DNA of 64,000 bases, taken from Paenibacillus sp. PastM-3 (GTDB lineage Bacteria > Bacillota > Bacilli > Paenibacillales > Paenibacillaceae). Positions 34,477 through 43,276 of the stretch are shown piece by piece. Where the stretch lies: contig NZ_JARXXP010000008.1 of assembly GCF_029893965.1 (NCBI RefSeq), forward strand, positions 1 to 64,000. The letters are read 5' to 3'. Positions within the stretch are counted from its first letter, which is position 1; every line of letters starts with the position of its first letter. The notes under the pieces were generated by a model, which saw nothing but the letters and a program-made list of their open reading frames with translations, was not told the DNA's origin and did no database searches. A program made the position numbers and the translations under genes.

Positions 34477-35886
34477 TCAGGCCCAGCCGAGCAGCCGGAC
34501 GATCTGTGCGATCGCAAAGGTGACACCGATGGCGATACCGAGCGGAATGACGGCGGATAGCACCGCCCATTTCAGGCTTTTGGTCTCTTTGTAGATATTG
34601 ACCAGCGTGGTGCCGCACGGATAGTGAAGCAGCGAGAACAGCATCATGTTCAGCGCGGTCAGCCAGGTCCAGCCGTGGCTCAGAAAAAGCTCCTTGATGC
34701 TGCCGATGCCCTCAACGTCAACCATTGCACCTGAGGACATATAGCCCATGAGCAGGATCGGCAGCACAATTTCGTTGGCAGGCAGCCCGAGTATGAAAGC
34801 CATAATGATGAAGCCGTCCAGACCGAGCAGCTGGGCAAAAGGATCAAAAAATGCCGCCATATGATTAAGCACACTGTCGCCGCCGATAACTACATTGCCA
34901 AGTATCCAGGTGAGAATGCCGGCCGGAGCGGCAACGACAATGGCGCGGGTCAGCACGTTCAGTGATTTTTCCTTGGAGGAGCGGACAATTGTCTTCCAGA
35001 ACTGCGGGCGGCGGTACGGCGGCAGCTCAAGTGTGTAATGGGTCGGCACGCCGCGCAGCATCGTTTTGGACATGACCCAGGATACCGTCAGGGTGACGGT
35101 GATGCCAACCAGCACAATTCCCATCAGAACAAGCGCAGTGGAGAAGGTGCGCAGCGCACCTGTTGCTGAGGCACCAACCATGAACAGCGAGGACAGCAGG
35201 ATCAGCGTCGGCCAGCGCCCGTTGCACGGCACGAAGTTGTTGGTGAGAATCGCCAGCATCCGCTCGCGCGGCGACTCAATAATCCGGGTGGAGAGGATGG
35301 CGGCGGCGTTGCAGCCGAACCCCATCGACATGGTCAGGGCCTGCTTGCCGTGTCCGCCGGATTTTTTGAACAAACGGTCCATGTTAAAAGCCACCCGCGG
35401 CAGATAGCCGAAATTCTCCAGCAACGCAAACACGGGGAAAAAGATCATCATCGGCGGCAACATGACGCTGATAACCCAGGAGGTGCCGCGGTACAGTCCC
35501 AGAACAAGTACGCCGTGCAGCCAGGCAGGTGCATTCACCGCTGTGAAGCCGGAGGTCAGATACCCTTCGATCCAGCCGAAAAAAGAAGCCAGCCAGCCGG
35601 ACGGGTAATTCGCCCCGGCGATCGTAATCCAGAACACAAGGCCAAGCCCGGCAAGCATAATCGGGAAGCCCCAGAGCTTCGAGGTAACGATCCGGTCAAG
35701 CTTGTAGGTGCTGCTGAGCTTCTTTTTATCCTGATAGTTGACCGCCTCACGGCAGATGCCTGCTGATACCCCGTAGATGCCGGTGACAATCTCATCGCGG
35801 ATTGCGCCCTTGTCGGCCAGCTTCCGGGCTGCTGCCAGCAGGGAATCCAGCGGATCAGAACCCTTAATGGCATGCGGTGACTCCAT
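34477..35886 (-). CDS. feoB2: FeoB transmembrane half (ferrous iron permease, split form)
   Basis: The 469-residue membrane protein carries the FeoB Gate domains: GFGCNAAAILSTR and FVPCNGRWPTLILL in the first, NEIVLPILLMGYMSSG and YPCGTTLVNIYKETKSLKW in the second. It has no GTPase domain of its own; the upstream gene encodes that. It has its own start: AAGGAGGTGA stands six bases before the ATG at 35886, and the frame overlaps the GTPase gene by 23 bases. With FeoA it should import Fe(II) under reducing conditions. Confidence 0.9.
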   Translation of the reverse strand: MESPHAIKGSDPLDSLLAAARKLADKGAIRDEIVTGIYGVSAGICREAVNYQDKKKLSSTYKLDRIVTSKLWGFPIMLAGLGLVFWITIAGANYPSGWLASFFGWIEGYLTSGFTAVNAPAWLHGVLVLGLYRGTSWVISVMLPPMMIFFPVFALLENFGYLPRVAFNMDRLFKKSGGHGKQALTMSMGFGCNAAAILSTRIIESPRERMLAILTNNFVPCNGRWPTLILLSSLFMVGASATGALRTFSTALVLMGIVLVGITVTLTVSWVMSKTMLRGVPTHYTLELPPYRRPQFWKTIVRSSKEKSLNVLTRAIVVAAPAGILTWILGNVVIGGDSVLNHMAAFFDPFAQLLGLDGFIIMAFILGLPANEIVLPILLMGYMSSGAMVDVEGIGSIKELFLSHGWTWLTALNMMLFSLLHYPCGTTLVNIYKETKSLKWAVLSAVIPLGIAIGVTFAIAQIVRLLGWA

Positions 35887-36595
35887 GGCCGGTCACCTCC
35901 TTATGTGCAGGACTTGTGCTGCGCCCCATATGGGCTTTGAGCGAGCTAAGCAGGCTGCTGTCACCGTCCAGCAGCCGCAGGGCGATCCAGCGGGCAGGAT
36001 AACGGGAGCCTAAAGTCTGCTCTACCAGCGGCAGCAGCTCGGCAATGCCCTGTTCGATTTCATCGCTATAGGTGATCCTCAGCGGCTTGCCGGTAAAAGC
36101 GCCTGTCGCCACGCGCTCCAGCTGATCCAGCAGCTCTCCGATTCCAATCTGATTGCGTGCCGAGATGGCCACGACCGGAACGCCGAGCTGCTTGGCGATG
36201 GCTTTTAGATTAATGCTGATTCCAAGCTTCTTCGCTTCATCAATCAGGTTGATGCACACTACGGCTCGGCCTGTAATCTCCAGCACCTGAAGGGCGAGAT
36301 TCAGGTTACGCTCAAGCGACGTAGCATCCAACACAACCAGCGTCACATCCGGCTGCTCAAAAATAATATAATCCCGGGCAGCCTCCTCATCAGCGGAGTT
36401 AGAATACAGCGAGTAAGTACCCGGCAGGTCAACAGCACGGTAGACATGCTGGTTGTGGGTAAATTCGCCCTCAGCGGTAGTCACCGTCTTGCCCGCCCAG
36501 TTGCCGGTATGCTGGCGCAGTCCGGTCAGCAGGTTGAACAAAGTGCTTTTCCCCGTGTTGGGATTGCCTGCAAAAGCGACAGTATAATGGCTCAT
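35864..36595 (-). CDS. feoB1: FeoB GTPase half (split form)
   Basis: The 243-residue protein is the cytosolic FeoB GTPase with its GDI-like helical region. It shows G1 GNPNTGKST (residues 10-18), G2 GNWAGKTVT, G3 DLPGTYSL, G4 NLIDEAKK and G5 SARN. Ordinary FeoB proteins continue into the membrane region; this one stops in a basic tail just after the next gene has begun. It overlaps feoA by four bases (ATGA). Nucleotide binding should gate the separate membrane half. Confidence 0.9.
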   Translation of the reverse strand: MSHYTVAFAGNPNTGKSTLFNLLTGLRQHTGNWAGKTVTTAEGEFTHNQHVYRAVDLPGTYSLYSNSADEEAARDYIIFEQPDVTLVVLDATSLERNLNLALQVLEITGRAVVCINLIDEAKKLGISINLKAIAKQLGVPVVAISARNQIGIGELLDQLERVATGAFTGKPLRITYSDEIEQGIAELLPLVEQTLGSRYPARWIALRLLDGDSSLLSSLKAHMGRSTSPAHKEVTGHGVTACH

Positions 36596-36846
36596 AACTC
36601 CTCACCTCCAAGCAGTTCCCCGTAGATCAGCGAGCTTTCTTCCCGGCGCAGGGCAATCGTTGTATTGCTTACCCGGAATGCGACAGGATCTCCAAGCGGG
36701 CTGCGTCGCAGCACCTCCACGGTATTGCCGGTGACAAAACCGAGGTCAAGCAGTCTTCTTCGCAGTACGCCCTGAACGTCAATGCCGCTGATGCGCAGCA
36801 GGCTGCCGTTCGATGCTTCAGACAATGGAATAGCGGCTCCAGCCAT
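36592..36846 (-). CDS. feoA: FeoA SH3-like ferrous iron transport protein
   Basis: The 84-residue protein matches FeoA: LLRISGIDVQGVLRRRLLDLGFVTGNTVEVLRRSPLGDP (first half), then VAFRVSNTTIALRREES. FeoA is a small cytoplasmic SH3-fold partner of FeoB. It is first in the feoA-feoB1-feoB2 operon, with GAAGGAG before the ATG and AT-rich upstream DNA carrying two copies of an operator-like motif. Confidence 0.9.
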   Translation of the reverse strand: MAGAAIPLSEASNGSLLRISGIDVQGVLRRRLLDLGFVTGNTVEVLRRSPLGDPVAFRVSNTTIALRREESSLIYGELLGGEEL

Positions 36847-36930
36847 AGCAGCTCCTTCTTTCCTTATGTTTTTTATGTTTTATGTGTATAGAGTTTAAAT
36901 GAGCATCTATTATGCACAGGTGATAAAATA

Positions 36931-36986
36931 TTGTTCCTTGCCACAATATTAGTATATGTAAACAAATTTGTCCTTGCAACAATAAA
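36931..36986. promoter_or_regulatory. Two operator-like motifs upstream of feoA
   Basis: TTGTTCCTTGCCACAATA (36931-36948) and TTGTCCTTGCAACAATA (36968-36984) share CCTTGC flanked by inverted TTGT/ACAA, and the cores are 36 bp apart. They lie 85-140 bases upstream of feoA. They do not match a Fur box (GATAATGATAATCATTATC) or a CRP/FNR site (TGTGA-N6-TCACA). Confidence 0.45.
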
Positions 36987-37086
36987 GTTTCCTCAGGGAA
37001 AGACGGGTGAGGGTAACCAGCCCATTTTACAACCCTTCCCATGCTTCTACAGAGCAAAGGCGGGACTGAAGGGGAAAGGCTGCAGG

Positions 37087-37355
37087 TTCCGGCTTAGGCG
37101 GTGAGGTGGCGGGGTGAAGAGTAAAGAAGGTGTGTGACCGGTCTGGTGGGATGGCGGTGCTGAAGGAGGTAAAGTTACTGTTCCGGCTTGGGCGGTGAGG
37201 TGGCGGGGTGAAGAGTAAAGAAGGTGTGTGACCGGTCTGGTGGGATGGCGGTGCTGAAGGAGGTAAAGTTACTGCTCCGGCTTGGGCGGTAAGGTGGCGG
37301 GGTGAAGAGTAAAAAATGTGTGACCGGTCTGGTGGAATGGCGGGGTTGAACGAGT
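37087..37355. repeat. Tandem repeat with 94-bp period, about 2.8 copies
   Basis: Copies begin at about 37087, 37181 and 37275. The first two are almost identical; the third is shorter and has diverged (gtaagg for gtgagg, a three-base loss near 37313). It lies in the 942-base gap 36847-37788. No convincing gene is seen in it: stops occur in all frames. Confidence 0.9.
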
Positions 37356-37515
37356 AAGGGTTCTAGTTCCTACCTGAGTCGCGGGAGGGGGAATGGAAGG
37401 CAAAGAGTACCTGTTTCGTAAGGTTGGTGTGGGTGAATAACCGGATTTTCCGGCTTCATATGGGATGATTGAGCAGATAAGTAGTTAGCCAGCTGGCGCA
37501 ATAGTCCGATCATGG

Positions 37516-37704
37516 TTTAGTTGGATTTTCGCCACCTAATTGTTTGTAATAGTTACTCAAATCAAATTTAGTTGGAAAAACGCTACCTAATTCGGGCAAA
37601 ATGCTGCATCATGGGCTGATTCGGCTGATTTAAGTGTACTTTTTCCATCTAATGTCTTCAGTCTGGCCGATTTCGCTGATTTAGGTAGCATTTTTCCACT
37701 TAGT
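37516..37704. repeat. Four-unit interspersed repeat, family A, locus 2
   Basis: Units begin at 37516, 37567, 37629 and 37680 (spacing 51, 62 and 51 bp). Each is an imperfect inverted repeat such as TTTAGTTGG...ACCTAAT around an A- or T-run. They match locus 3 unit by unit in the same orientation and locus 1 in reverse. Confidence 0.85.
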
Positions 37705-37733
37705 TTATAGTGAGCGCCAGCTGAGCCGAAATG

Positions 37734-37751
37734 AAGGGCAAAAATGCCCTT
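37734..37751. repeat. Single family C hairpin repeat
   Basis: AAGGGCAAAAATGCCCTT is a palindrome of the GGCAAAAATGCC type, also found as pairs near 27561 and 60354. It lies directly after family A locus 2. Confidence 0.7.
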
Positions 37752-37788
37752 GATTCCGGCCTGTGCAGGTAAACTGCCCGCAGGCTGC

Positions 37789-38241
37789 TCAGCTGCCAAA
37801 ATCCAGCGTTCTGCCGTTTTCGGCTAATGTCTTCGTGTTGCTGAGGATTTGCCACCAGGCACTGTCACTTGGCGCGTAAGAAGGATCATCCGGATGCCAG
37901 CTGTCATGAATCAGTGTCAGCTTCGTGCAGCCGCCGATGGGCGACAGCAGCCAGGAGATAACAGATTCATAGGGTTCACCGTCCTTTACATAGGAGGGGC
38001 CGGCCTTATGCGTGAACCGCAGTGCCTCCTGCGGCTTGTACTCCAGCACGGTGCCATATACATGCACTGTCTCATCACCATCGGTTCCCGGCCCTACATA
38101 CTCAAGCGGTTCTCCTTCGGTGAAGCTTGAGCGGATAGTGCTGCCATAGTAGATCTGGCTGACTTTGTCTGGAGCAACGAGACAGTCCCAGACTGCAGCG
38201 GGCGCCGCGCCAATGTAAAATTCATACTTTAATGCCTTCAT
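37789..38241 (-). CDS. SRPBCC/AHSA1-domain protein
   Basis: The 150-residue protein has the START/SRPBCC plan: an initial strand YEFYIGAAPAAVWDCLVAP, a central beta sheet (VHVYGTVLEYKPQEALRFTHK) and a C-terminal helix (WWQILSNTKTLAENG). Members bind hydrophobic ligands or act near chaperones; no ligand can be named. The start MKALKYE at 38241 is preceded by AGGAGGAAA, so the six earlier codons are left out. A YafY regulator lies immediately upstream on the same strand, a common pairing for this family. Confidence 0.85.
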   Translation of the reverse strand: MKALKYEFYIGAAPAAVWDCLVAPDKVSQIYYGSTIRSSFTEGEPLEYVGPGTDGDETVHVYGTVLEYKPQEALRFTHKAGPSYVKDGEPYESVISWLLSPIGGCTKLTLIHDSWHPDDPSYAPSDSAWWQILSNTKTLAENGRTLDFGS

Positions 38242-38383
38242 TATTATTTCCTCCTCCATGTTCCTCCGATTCCTCGGATTTCTTATTGTTCCTCAGTATG
38301 CTTGCAGCGTACCTCTTTCACACGGACACGGACAATATACCAAAAAATCACTGACAGCTGCGGTCAGTGATTCCGGATAAACG

Positions 38384-39343
38384 TTATGACTCCGTGTAAT
38401 AAGCGGAGATATCGGCTGCTGCTGCAGCGAGCTTCAGCTTTAGGGCTGCAGGCTCAACAATCTGCAGCGATCTGCCGTAGGGCAGCAGGAAGTAGGGCGC
38501 GTAGCTGAGCAGCATGGTCTCATCCAGCTGGAAGACGGCCTCTCCGGGAGAGCGCTGCTGCAGCGAATGTCCGAACAGCCAGTGGCTGCACAGATCGTTC
38601 AGCACTTCTTCGCTGGAGGCAATCACAACCCGGACAAGCGCAGCCTGCTGGTCAGGACCCGGCAGAAGGCTGTCCAGCAGAAACTGCCTTGCCGAGAAGC
38701 CCTCAGGCCGGATGAAGACACCGCCGCTCCGTTCAAGCTGCCCAATCCGGTCCACTCGGAAGCTGCGGATCTCCCCGCGCTGATGACAGAAGCCGGCCAG
38801 ATACCAGCGGCCCTTCCAGTGCACCAGCCCGTAAGGGTCGACGGAACGCCGGGAGGCTGCCTGCCCGCTGCCTTTGCGGTACTCCATCTGCACGGTCAGC
38901 CCGGCCGCGGCGCACGTCTCCAGCTCCGCCAGCAGCGGAGTCAAAGGCACAGAAGGGGCATGGAGCATCTCCATGCCGGATTTATGGCGCTGCATCTGCA
39001 GCAGCTGTTCATCATTGCTGTAGCGCTTGAGCTTGGCGATAGCGCTGCCGAGCGCCCCGATGTACGGGTAGCCGCTGCCTTCGGCGAACGCGGCGGCCTG
39101 TACAAGCGCCCGCCGCTCATCGTCATCGAAGAAGAGCGGGGCGGCGCTGAAATGCTCCGGCAGCCGGAAGCCGCCGCCCGGTCCGGCATCGGCAATGACC
39201 GGCACGCCGCTGGCACAGAGCGCATCAATATAGCGGTAGACGGACCGCACACTGAGCTCAAGGGCTTCGGCCAGCTCGGCGGCGGTTCTTTTGCGCTGCT
39301 GCAGCATCCAGAGGATAGACAGCATGTAGTCAGCTTTGGACAT
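38384..39343 (-). CDS. YafY-type transcriptional regulator (HTH plus WYL domain)
   Basis: The 319-residue protein has an N-terminal HTH_11 (KRTAAELAEALELSVRSVYRYIDALCASGVPV, about residues 17-50) and a WYL domain (DPYGLVHWKGRWYLAGFCHQRGEIRSFRVDRI, about 167-200) with the expected W-Y-L residues. WYL proteins sense small ligands or nucleic acids. With the AHSA1 gene 142 bases downstream, it probably regulates that gene and itself. Confidence 0.9.
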   Translation of the reverse strand: MSKADYMLSILWMLQQRKRTAAELAEALELSVRSVYRYIDALCASGVPVIADAGPGGGFRLPEHFSAAPLFFDDDERRALVQAAAFAEGSGYPYIGALGSAIAKLKRYSNDEQLLQMQRHKSGMEMLHAPSVPLTPLLAELETCAAAGLTVQMEYRKGSGQAASRRSVDPYGLVHWKGRWYLAGFCHQRGEIRSFRVDRIGQLERSGGVFIRPEGFSARQFLLDSLLPGPDQQAALVRVVIASSEEVLNDLCSHWLFGHSLQQRSPGEAVFQLDETMLLSYAPYFLLPYGRSLQIVEPAALKLKLAAAAADISAYYTES

Positions 39344-39375
39344 CGGGCACAGGCCTCCCGTTATTCAGGATGGGA

Positions 39376-40533
39376 TTACCGGGTAACGACCAGCGCGTTG
39401 CTGATCAGCCGTCCCGGGGTAGTCAGGTATTTACCGTTGTAATACAGGCCGCTGGAGGCCCCACCGTCCAGATTCATTGCCTGGTAAGCGCCGGTCTGCT
39501 TCATGATCTGGGCCAGCTGCGGGATGGTGGCCCCGCCGGTAGTCAGCAGAATCAGCTTGTGGTCACGGGTGATGCCCAAGGCACTGCGGGCTCCGCCTCC
39601 GGTGAGAATTTTCGGGTCCTTGAAGCCTTCGGCTGCGACATTCAGCGAGACACTGCCGTTCACCAGCAGCCGCGGACCGGCCTGCAGTGCGCCCTCAATG
39701 CTGCCGCTCTGGAATCTGGCGCTGAATTCGCTTCCCGGAATCAGCTCCGCCAGCAGATTGCGGTCATAGGCAAACACAATCCGCTTGTCGCCGGGGCTGT
39801 TCTTCAGCATTTTACCGCCGCTGATAATATACCCGTAAGGGGCTTTGTACGCCCCGTCAGTATAGGCGTCAAAAAAAGTGCCGTTGATCGCTGCGACAGC
39901 CCCGCTGCGTTTGGCAATGCTGCCGAGCGCTTCCGTCTTGCCGACCGTATTGCCGGCCAGCACAGCGTCAAGGCGGACAGAAGGATGCATCAGGGGAATG
40001 GTGACGGTCTGCACGCTGAATGATCTGGAGCCGACCTTGTATGTATGCTTCGCGCTGACGGCTGCCGGCGCATCCGGTTTAATCAGTGAGCCGCTTAACA
40101 CCGGCAGGATTGCTTCTTCTCCGGCGGATGACAGGGTGACGGAACCCTGCTCTTTATTCCACTTCAGTGCAATTCCCATTGCCGTACTGACCACGGACAG
40201 CGGCACATAAGTTGTACCGTTTGCGCTGAAGGGCAGGGCAGTCAGGGTAACAGATTTCCCGTTGACGGTTGCCCGGGCCTGTCCTGCTTTAAGCAGAACC
40301 GAAGCCTTTTCTCCGTATACTTCAATCTCATTAGTACCTGCATTCAGAACCGAGTGGATTCCGAACAGGCCGTTCAGGAACCGCAGCGGAATATAGGACT
40401 GGCTGGCTTTGTCCACAAAGACGGCGTTTTTGGGGGCTGCAGAAGCAGATGCGGTTGAACCGGACTGAAGGGACGGCAGGGCGGACAGCATAAGCAAGAG
40501 AATGAGGCAAACGGCGGTACATTTTTTAAACAT
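39376..40533 (-). CDS. Secreted phosphodiester glycosidase (NAGPA family) with stalk-like N-terminal domain
   Basis: The 385-residue protein begins with a signal peptide (MFKKCTAVCLILLLMLSALP, cleavage near ASA). Residues about 30-125 are a copper-amine-oxidase N-terminal-like domain (YIPLRFLNGLFG and YVPLSVVSTAMG repeats), common in Paenibacillus secreted proteins. Residues about 150-385 are a NAGPA/exopolysaccharide phosphodiester glycosidase domain (AINGTFFDAYTDGAYKAPYG and NLDGGASSGLYYNG). It likely acts on cell-surface or external glycans. The start at 40533 follows AAAGGAGA; the earlier part of the frame lacks signals. Confidence 0.85.
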   Translation of the reverse strand: MFKKCTAVCLILLLMLSALPSLQSGSTASASAAPKNAVFVDKASQSYIPLRFLNGLFGIHSVLNAGTNEIEVYGEKASVLLKAGQARATVNGKSVTLTALPFSANGTTYVPLSVVSTAMGIALKWNKEQGSVTLSSAGEEAILPVLSGSLIKPDAPAAVSAKHTYKVGSRSFSVQTVTIPLMHPSVRLDAVLAGNTVGKTEALGSIAKRSGAVAAINGTFFDAYTDGAYKAPYGYIISGGKMLKNSPGDKRIVFAYDRNLLAELIPGSEFSARFQSGSIEGALQAGPRLLVNGSVSLNVAAEGFKDPKILTGGGARSALGITRDHKLILLTTGGATIPQLAQIMKQTGAYQAMNLDGGASSGLYYNGKYLTTPGRLISNALVVTR

Positions 40534-40757
40534 GAACAGAATCTCCTTTGACTCCAAACAGTATTTCCTGTAGATCAGGATGAATATGGAACCTGCCCCA
40601 GAATGATGCATCCGGAGCCACTTAATCATAGCGCTGCCTATATATATCGTCAATTTACAGAGGAAGGGTTAGTGTGTCCTGACGCATGCGTCCTAAGCAG
40701 GCTTTTCGTATATAATTTAGGGAATCGATTTCAATCTGTAAAAAGGCGGTTTCACCC

Positions 40758-41345
40758 ATGACAATGACAACAACGATAGGTCTAATCCGGCACGGCAGCA
40801 CTTTATGGAATAAAGAAGGGCGCATCCAGGGACACACGGATAATCCGCTTGATGAAGAAGGCCTGCAGCAGGCAGCTGAAATTGCCGGCCGGCTTAGCGG
40901 GGAGGAGTGGGAGCTGATCTACTCCAGTGATATGCTCAGGGCGAGACAGACTGCAGAGATTATTGCCACCAGGCTAGGCCTTCCCGTCGCAGGGCTGTTG
41001 CCCGGTATCCGGGAGATGCACGGCGGTCTTCTGGAGGGCACGACGGAACAGGAACGAGTGGAGCGATGGGGCAAGGAATGGAGAACACTTGAGCTTGGCC
41101 TGGAGACCAATGAGTCAGGCCGGCTCCGGGGAGGCAGGGCTATTGAGGAGCTTGCCGCGCGTCATCCGGGCCGGCGTATACTGGTGGTCAGCCACGGGGC
41201 GATTCTCCGAAGTACGCTTGGCGGACTTGTGCCTGAGCTGGATTTGAGCCGGCTGCTGAAGAATACTTCGCTCACCCGGATCATACAGTCAGGCGGAGCC
41301 TGGGCCTGTGACCTTTACAACTGTGTGGAGCATCACAGCATTTAA
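40758..41345 (+). CDS. Histidine phosphatase (phosphoglycerate mutase-like) family protein
   Basis: The 195-residue protein has the RHG catalytic motif (LIRHGSTLWN, His near residue 12), the second Arg/Glu region (SSDMLRARQTAEI, EMHGGLLEG) and the distal His in VSHGAILRS. Members remove phosphate from sugar phosphates, nucleotides or cofactor precursors such as alpha-ribazole phosphate; there is no neighbour to decide which. AAGGCGG lies about ten bases before the ATG. Confidence 0.9.
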   Translation: MTMTTTIGLIRHGSTLWNKEGRIQGHTDNPLDEEGLQQAAEIAGRLSGEEWELIYSSDMLRARQTAEIIATRLGLPVAGLLPGIREMHGGLLEGTTEQERVERWGKEWRTLELGLETNESGRLRGGRAIEELAARHPGRRILVVSHGAILRSTLGGLVPELDLSRLLKNTSLTRIIQSGGAWACDLYNCVEHHSI

Positions 41346-41486
41346 CCGGGATCTGCGCTGCCGTTAGCACCATCCAAAAGATTCCATAGAGAATCAGACC
41401 CCGCCTGCCGATAATAAGCATAATACGGTTCACCTGTCAGATTAACGTCTTTGCTTAATTTAGAAGTAAAAGGGAGTGCTCCTATC

Positions 41487-42338
41487 ATGGAAGAAGCGCG
41501 AAATTATATGTATACTATATTCTCAGTTCTCCTCGCAGCAGTGACAGCCTACTTCGTCCTCCAGACCGGACGGAATTTCGCGGCCAGAAGCCAAAAAGCC
41601 CGTGCGCTGCGCACGAGCCTGATCATTCTTATGCTCAGCTGCGGATTATGCGGCATGCATCTGTTCGGCCTGCAGGCTGTACCCGGATTTAGCCCGGCCG
41701 GCGGCAGCCTGCTTGCGCCGTTTGCGTTTTACTCGCTGACCCTGGCTTTTATGATCTGGCTGTTCCACCGCACAGGCCTGATCATGGCTGAAAGGGAACA
41801 CCTTAAAGAGCTGGCTTACAGGGATAGTCTGACCGGCCTGTTCAATAAGAACGGCATGGATCATTTCTGGGATCACTGCAAGCCTAATGCGCAGCTGGCT
41901 GTATTATACCTCGATCTGAACCGCTTCAAGTCGATTAATGACAAGCTCGGCCATCATGTCGGTGATTTGCTGCTTCAAGCGGTCGGCGGCACGCTGCAGC
42001 AGTTTTCCTGCAAGGGCAGGCGGCATATTTTCCGGATCGGCGGCGATGAATTCGTCATCATTGCCAAGCGCTGCAGTTATAAAGAAGCCGAACAGCTTGC
42101 CCTTAAGGTCCTGGAGAAAACAACCCGTATCTACCAGCTGGAGCATCATGAGCTGTTCGTGTCGGCCAGCGTCGGCATTACGACGAGCCAGGGCCGGGTT
42201 GATCCGGGACGCCTGCTGAAGGAGGCTGATTCCGCCATGTACAATGCCAAGCAGCTGGGCAGAGGCCGGTATGCCGTCCATAAGCAGGGCAATGTTATCC
42301 AGCCGGTAAGCTGGCTGGGCAGCTCCAAAGCGAATTAA
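41487..42338 (+). CDS. Membrane-bound diguanylate cyclase
   Basis: The 283-residue protein has three predicted helices at about residues 5-27, 38-60 and 68-90, then a GGDEF domain (about 107-270) with an intact active site FRIGGDEFVII. It makes cyclic di-GMP. The RxxD inhibitory site expected five residues before GGDEF is not present (RRHIFRIGGDEF), so product inhibition through it is unlikely. The start at 41487 behind AAAGGGAGTG is preferred to a TTG 12 codons earlier. Confidence 0.9.
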   Translation: MEEARNYMYTIFSVLLAAVTAYFVLQTGRNFAARSQKARALRTSLIILMLSCGLCGMHLFGLQAVPGFSPAGGSLLAPFAFYSLTLAFMIWLFHRTGLIMAEREHLKELAYRDSLTGLFNKNGMDHFWDHCKPNAQLAVLYLDLNRFKSINDKLGHHVGDLLLQAVGGTLQQFSCKGRRHIFRIGGDEFVIIAKRCSYKEAEQLALKVLEKTTRIYQLEHHELFVSASVGITTSQGRVDPGRLLKEADSAMYNAKQLGRGRYAVHKQGNVIQPVSWLGSSKAN

Positions 42339-42354
42339 GTGCAGCCTTTAACAC

Positions 42355-42406
42355 AAAGAGTCCGGGCAGCGCAGCCGATTTACCGGCTGCAGCCCGGACT
42401 CTTTTT
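42355..42406. terminator. Bidirectional terminator
   Basis: AAAGAGTCCGGGC pairs with GCCCGGACTCTTT, and internal GCAGCC pairs with GGCTGC. It serves two convergent genes. Confidence 0.9.
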
Positions 42407-42416
42407 ACAGGCAACA

Positions 42417-43154
42417 TTACCCCTGTCTGTCAGCCAGCAGTCCGGCCAGCACATCCGGATAGTTGGTGATAATGCCAGCGACTCCGGCAGCTATCAGGGA
42501 TTTCATCACTTCACGATCATTGACGGTCCACGGGTGGTAAACCTTGCCCTGCGCGGCCGCCTCGGCTACGAACTCCGGCAAGACGACAGGATGATAAGCA
42601 TGCAGCGCATCCGCATTCAGGCTGGCCGCGTAATCCCACGGACGGTACAAGCCTTCCGAATACAGAATCCCTGTGCGGATGTCCGGAGCAAGGGATTTAC
42701 AATAGGCCAGCGAGTAGTGATTGAAGCTCGACAGCACCACACGTTCACTCATGCCGTAATCCCGCACTGCGGCGATAACCTTTTCCTCCATCCCGGGATA
42801 CAGGAATACCCCGTTCTTTAGCTCAATGTTGAGCACGGTATCCCGGTCCTTCAGCAGATCCAGCAGCTCCTCCAGCACAGGCAGACGTTCGCCGGCGAAT
42901 GCCGGCCCGAACCAGGAACCGGCATCCAGCTCCAGCAGCTCGCTAAGCGTCTTGTCCTTTACCAATCCGTCAGCTCCGGCTGTCCGGCGAAGATGCTCAT
43001 CATGTATAATGACCAGTCCTCCGTCAAGCGACATCTGGACATCTGTTTCAATTCCTGTAGCTCCAAGCTCAAGCCCTCTGCGGAATGCCGCCATCGTATT
43101 CTCTGGGCAGACTGCGGATGCGCCGCGGTGCCCAAAGTTGATGATGCTGTTCAT
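42417..43154 (-). CDS. Glycerophosphodiester phosphodiesterase
   Basis: The 245-residue protein is a TIM-barrel GDPD of the cytoplasmic UgpQ type, with no signal peptide. Catalytic landmarks are FGHRGASAVCPENT (first His and Arg), ETDVQMSLDGGLVIIHDEHLRRT (Glu, Asp and second His) and LNIELKNG. It releases glycerol-3-phosphate from deacylated phospholipids. It stands alone. Confidence 0.9.
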   Translation of the reverse strand: MNSIINFGHRGASAVCPENTMAAFRRGLELGATGIETDVQMSLDGGLVIIHDEHLRRTAGADGLVKDKTLSELLELDAGSWFGPAFAGERLPVLEELLDLLKDRDTVLNIELKNGVFLYPGMEEKVIAAVRDYGMSERVVLSSFNHYSLAYCKSLAPDIRTGILYSEGLYRPWDYAASLNADALHAYHPVVLPEFVAEAAAQGKVYHPWTVNDREVMKSLIAAGVAGIITNYPDVLAGLLADRQG

Positions 43155-43276
43155 ACGTTGTTTTCCCTCCGGCTTATGGATTTCCTGCTACTGCTTGCTA
43201 CGGGCATCTATTCTCTTACTCCACATCTCCGTGCGAAACCCTGTCCGCCTCAATCAATTGTGCCCGGGCCCGGGAG

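Noticed and set aside
35864..35886. FeoB frameshift between GTPase and membrane halves
   Set aside because: The second half has its own ATG with a perfect ribosome site and the first half has a normal end, so two separate genes fit better.
36931..36986. Fur box before feoA
   Set aside because: The motif TTGT-CCTTGC-ACAATA lacks the GATAAT-type arms seen at 62221 and 63391.
37087..37704. CRISPR-like repeat arrangement
   Set aside because: The 94-bp units are whole tandem copies without unique spacers, and the family A units are only four degenerate inverted repeats; no cas genes are present.
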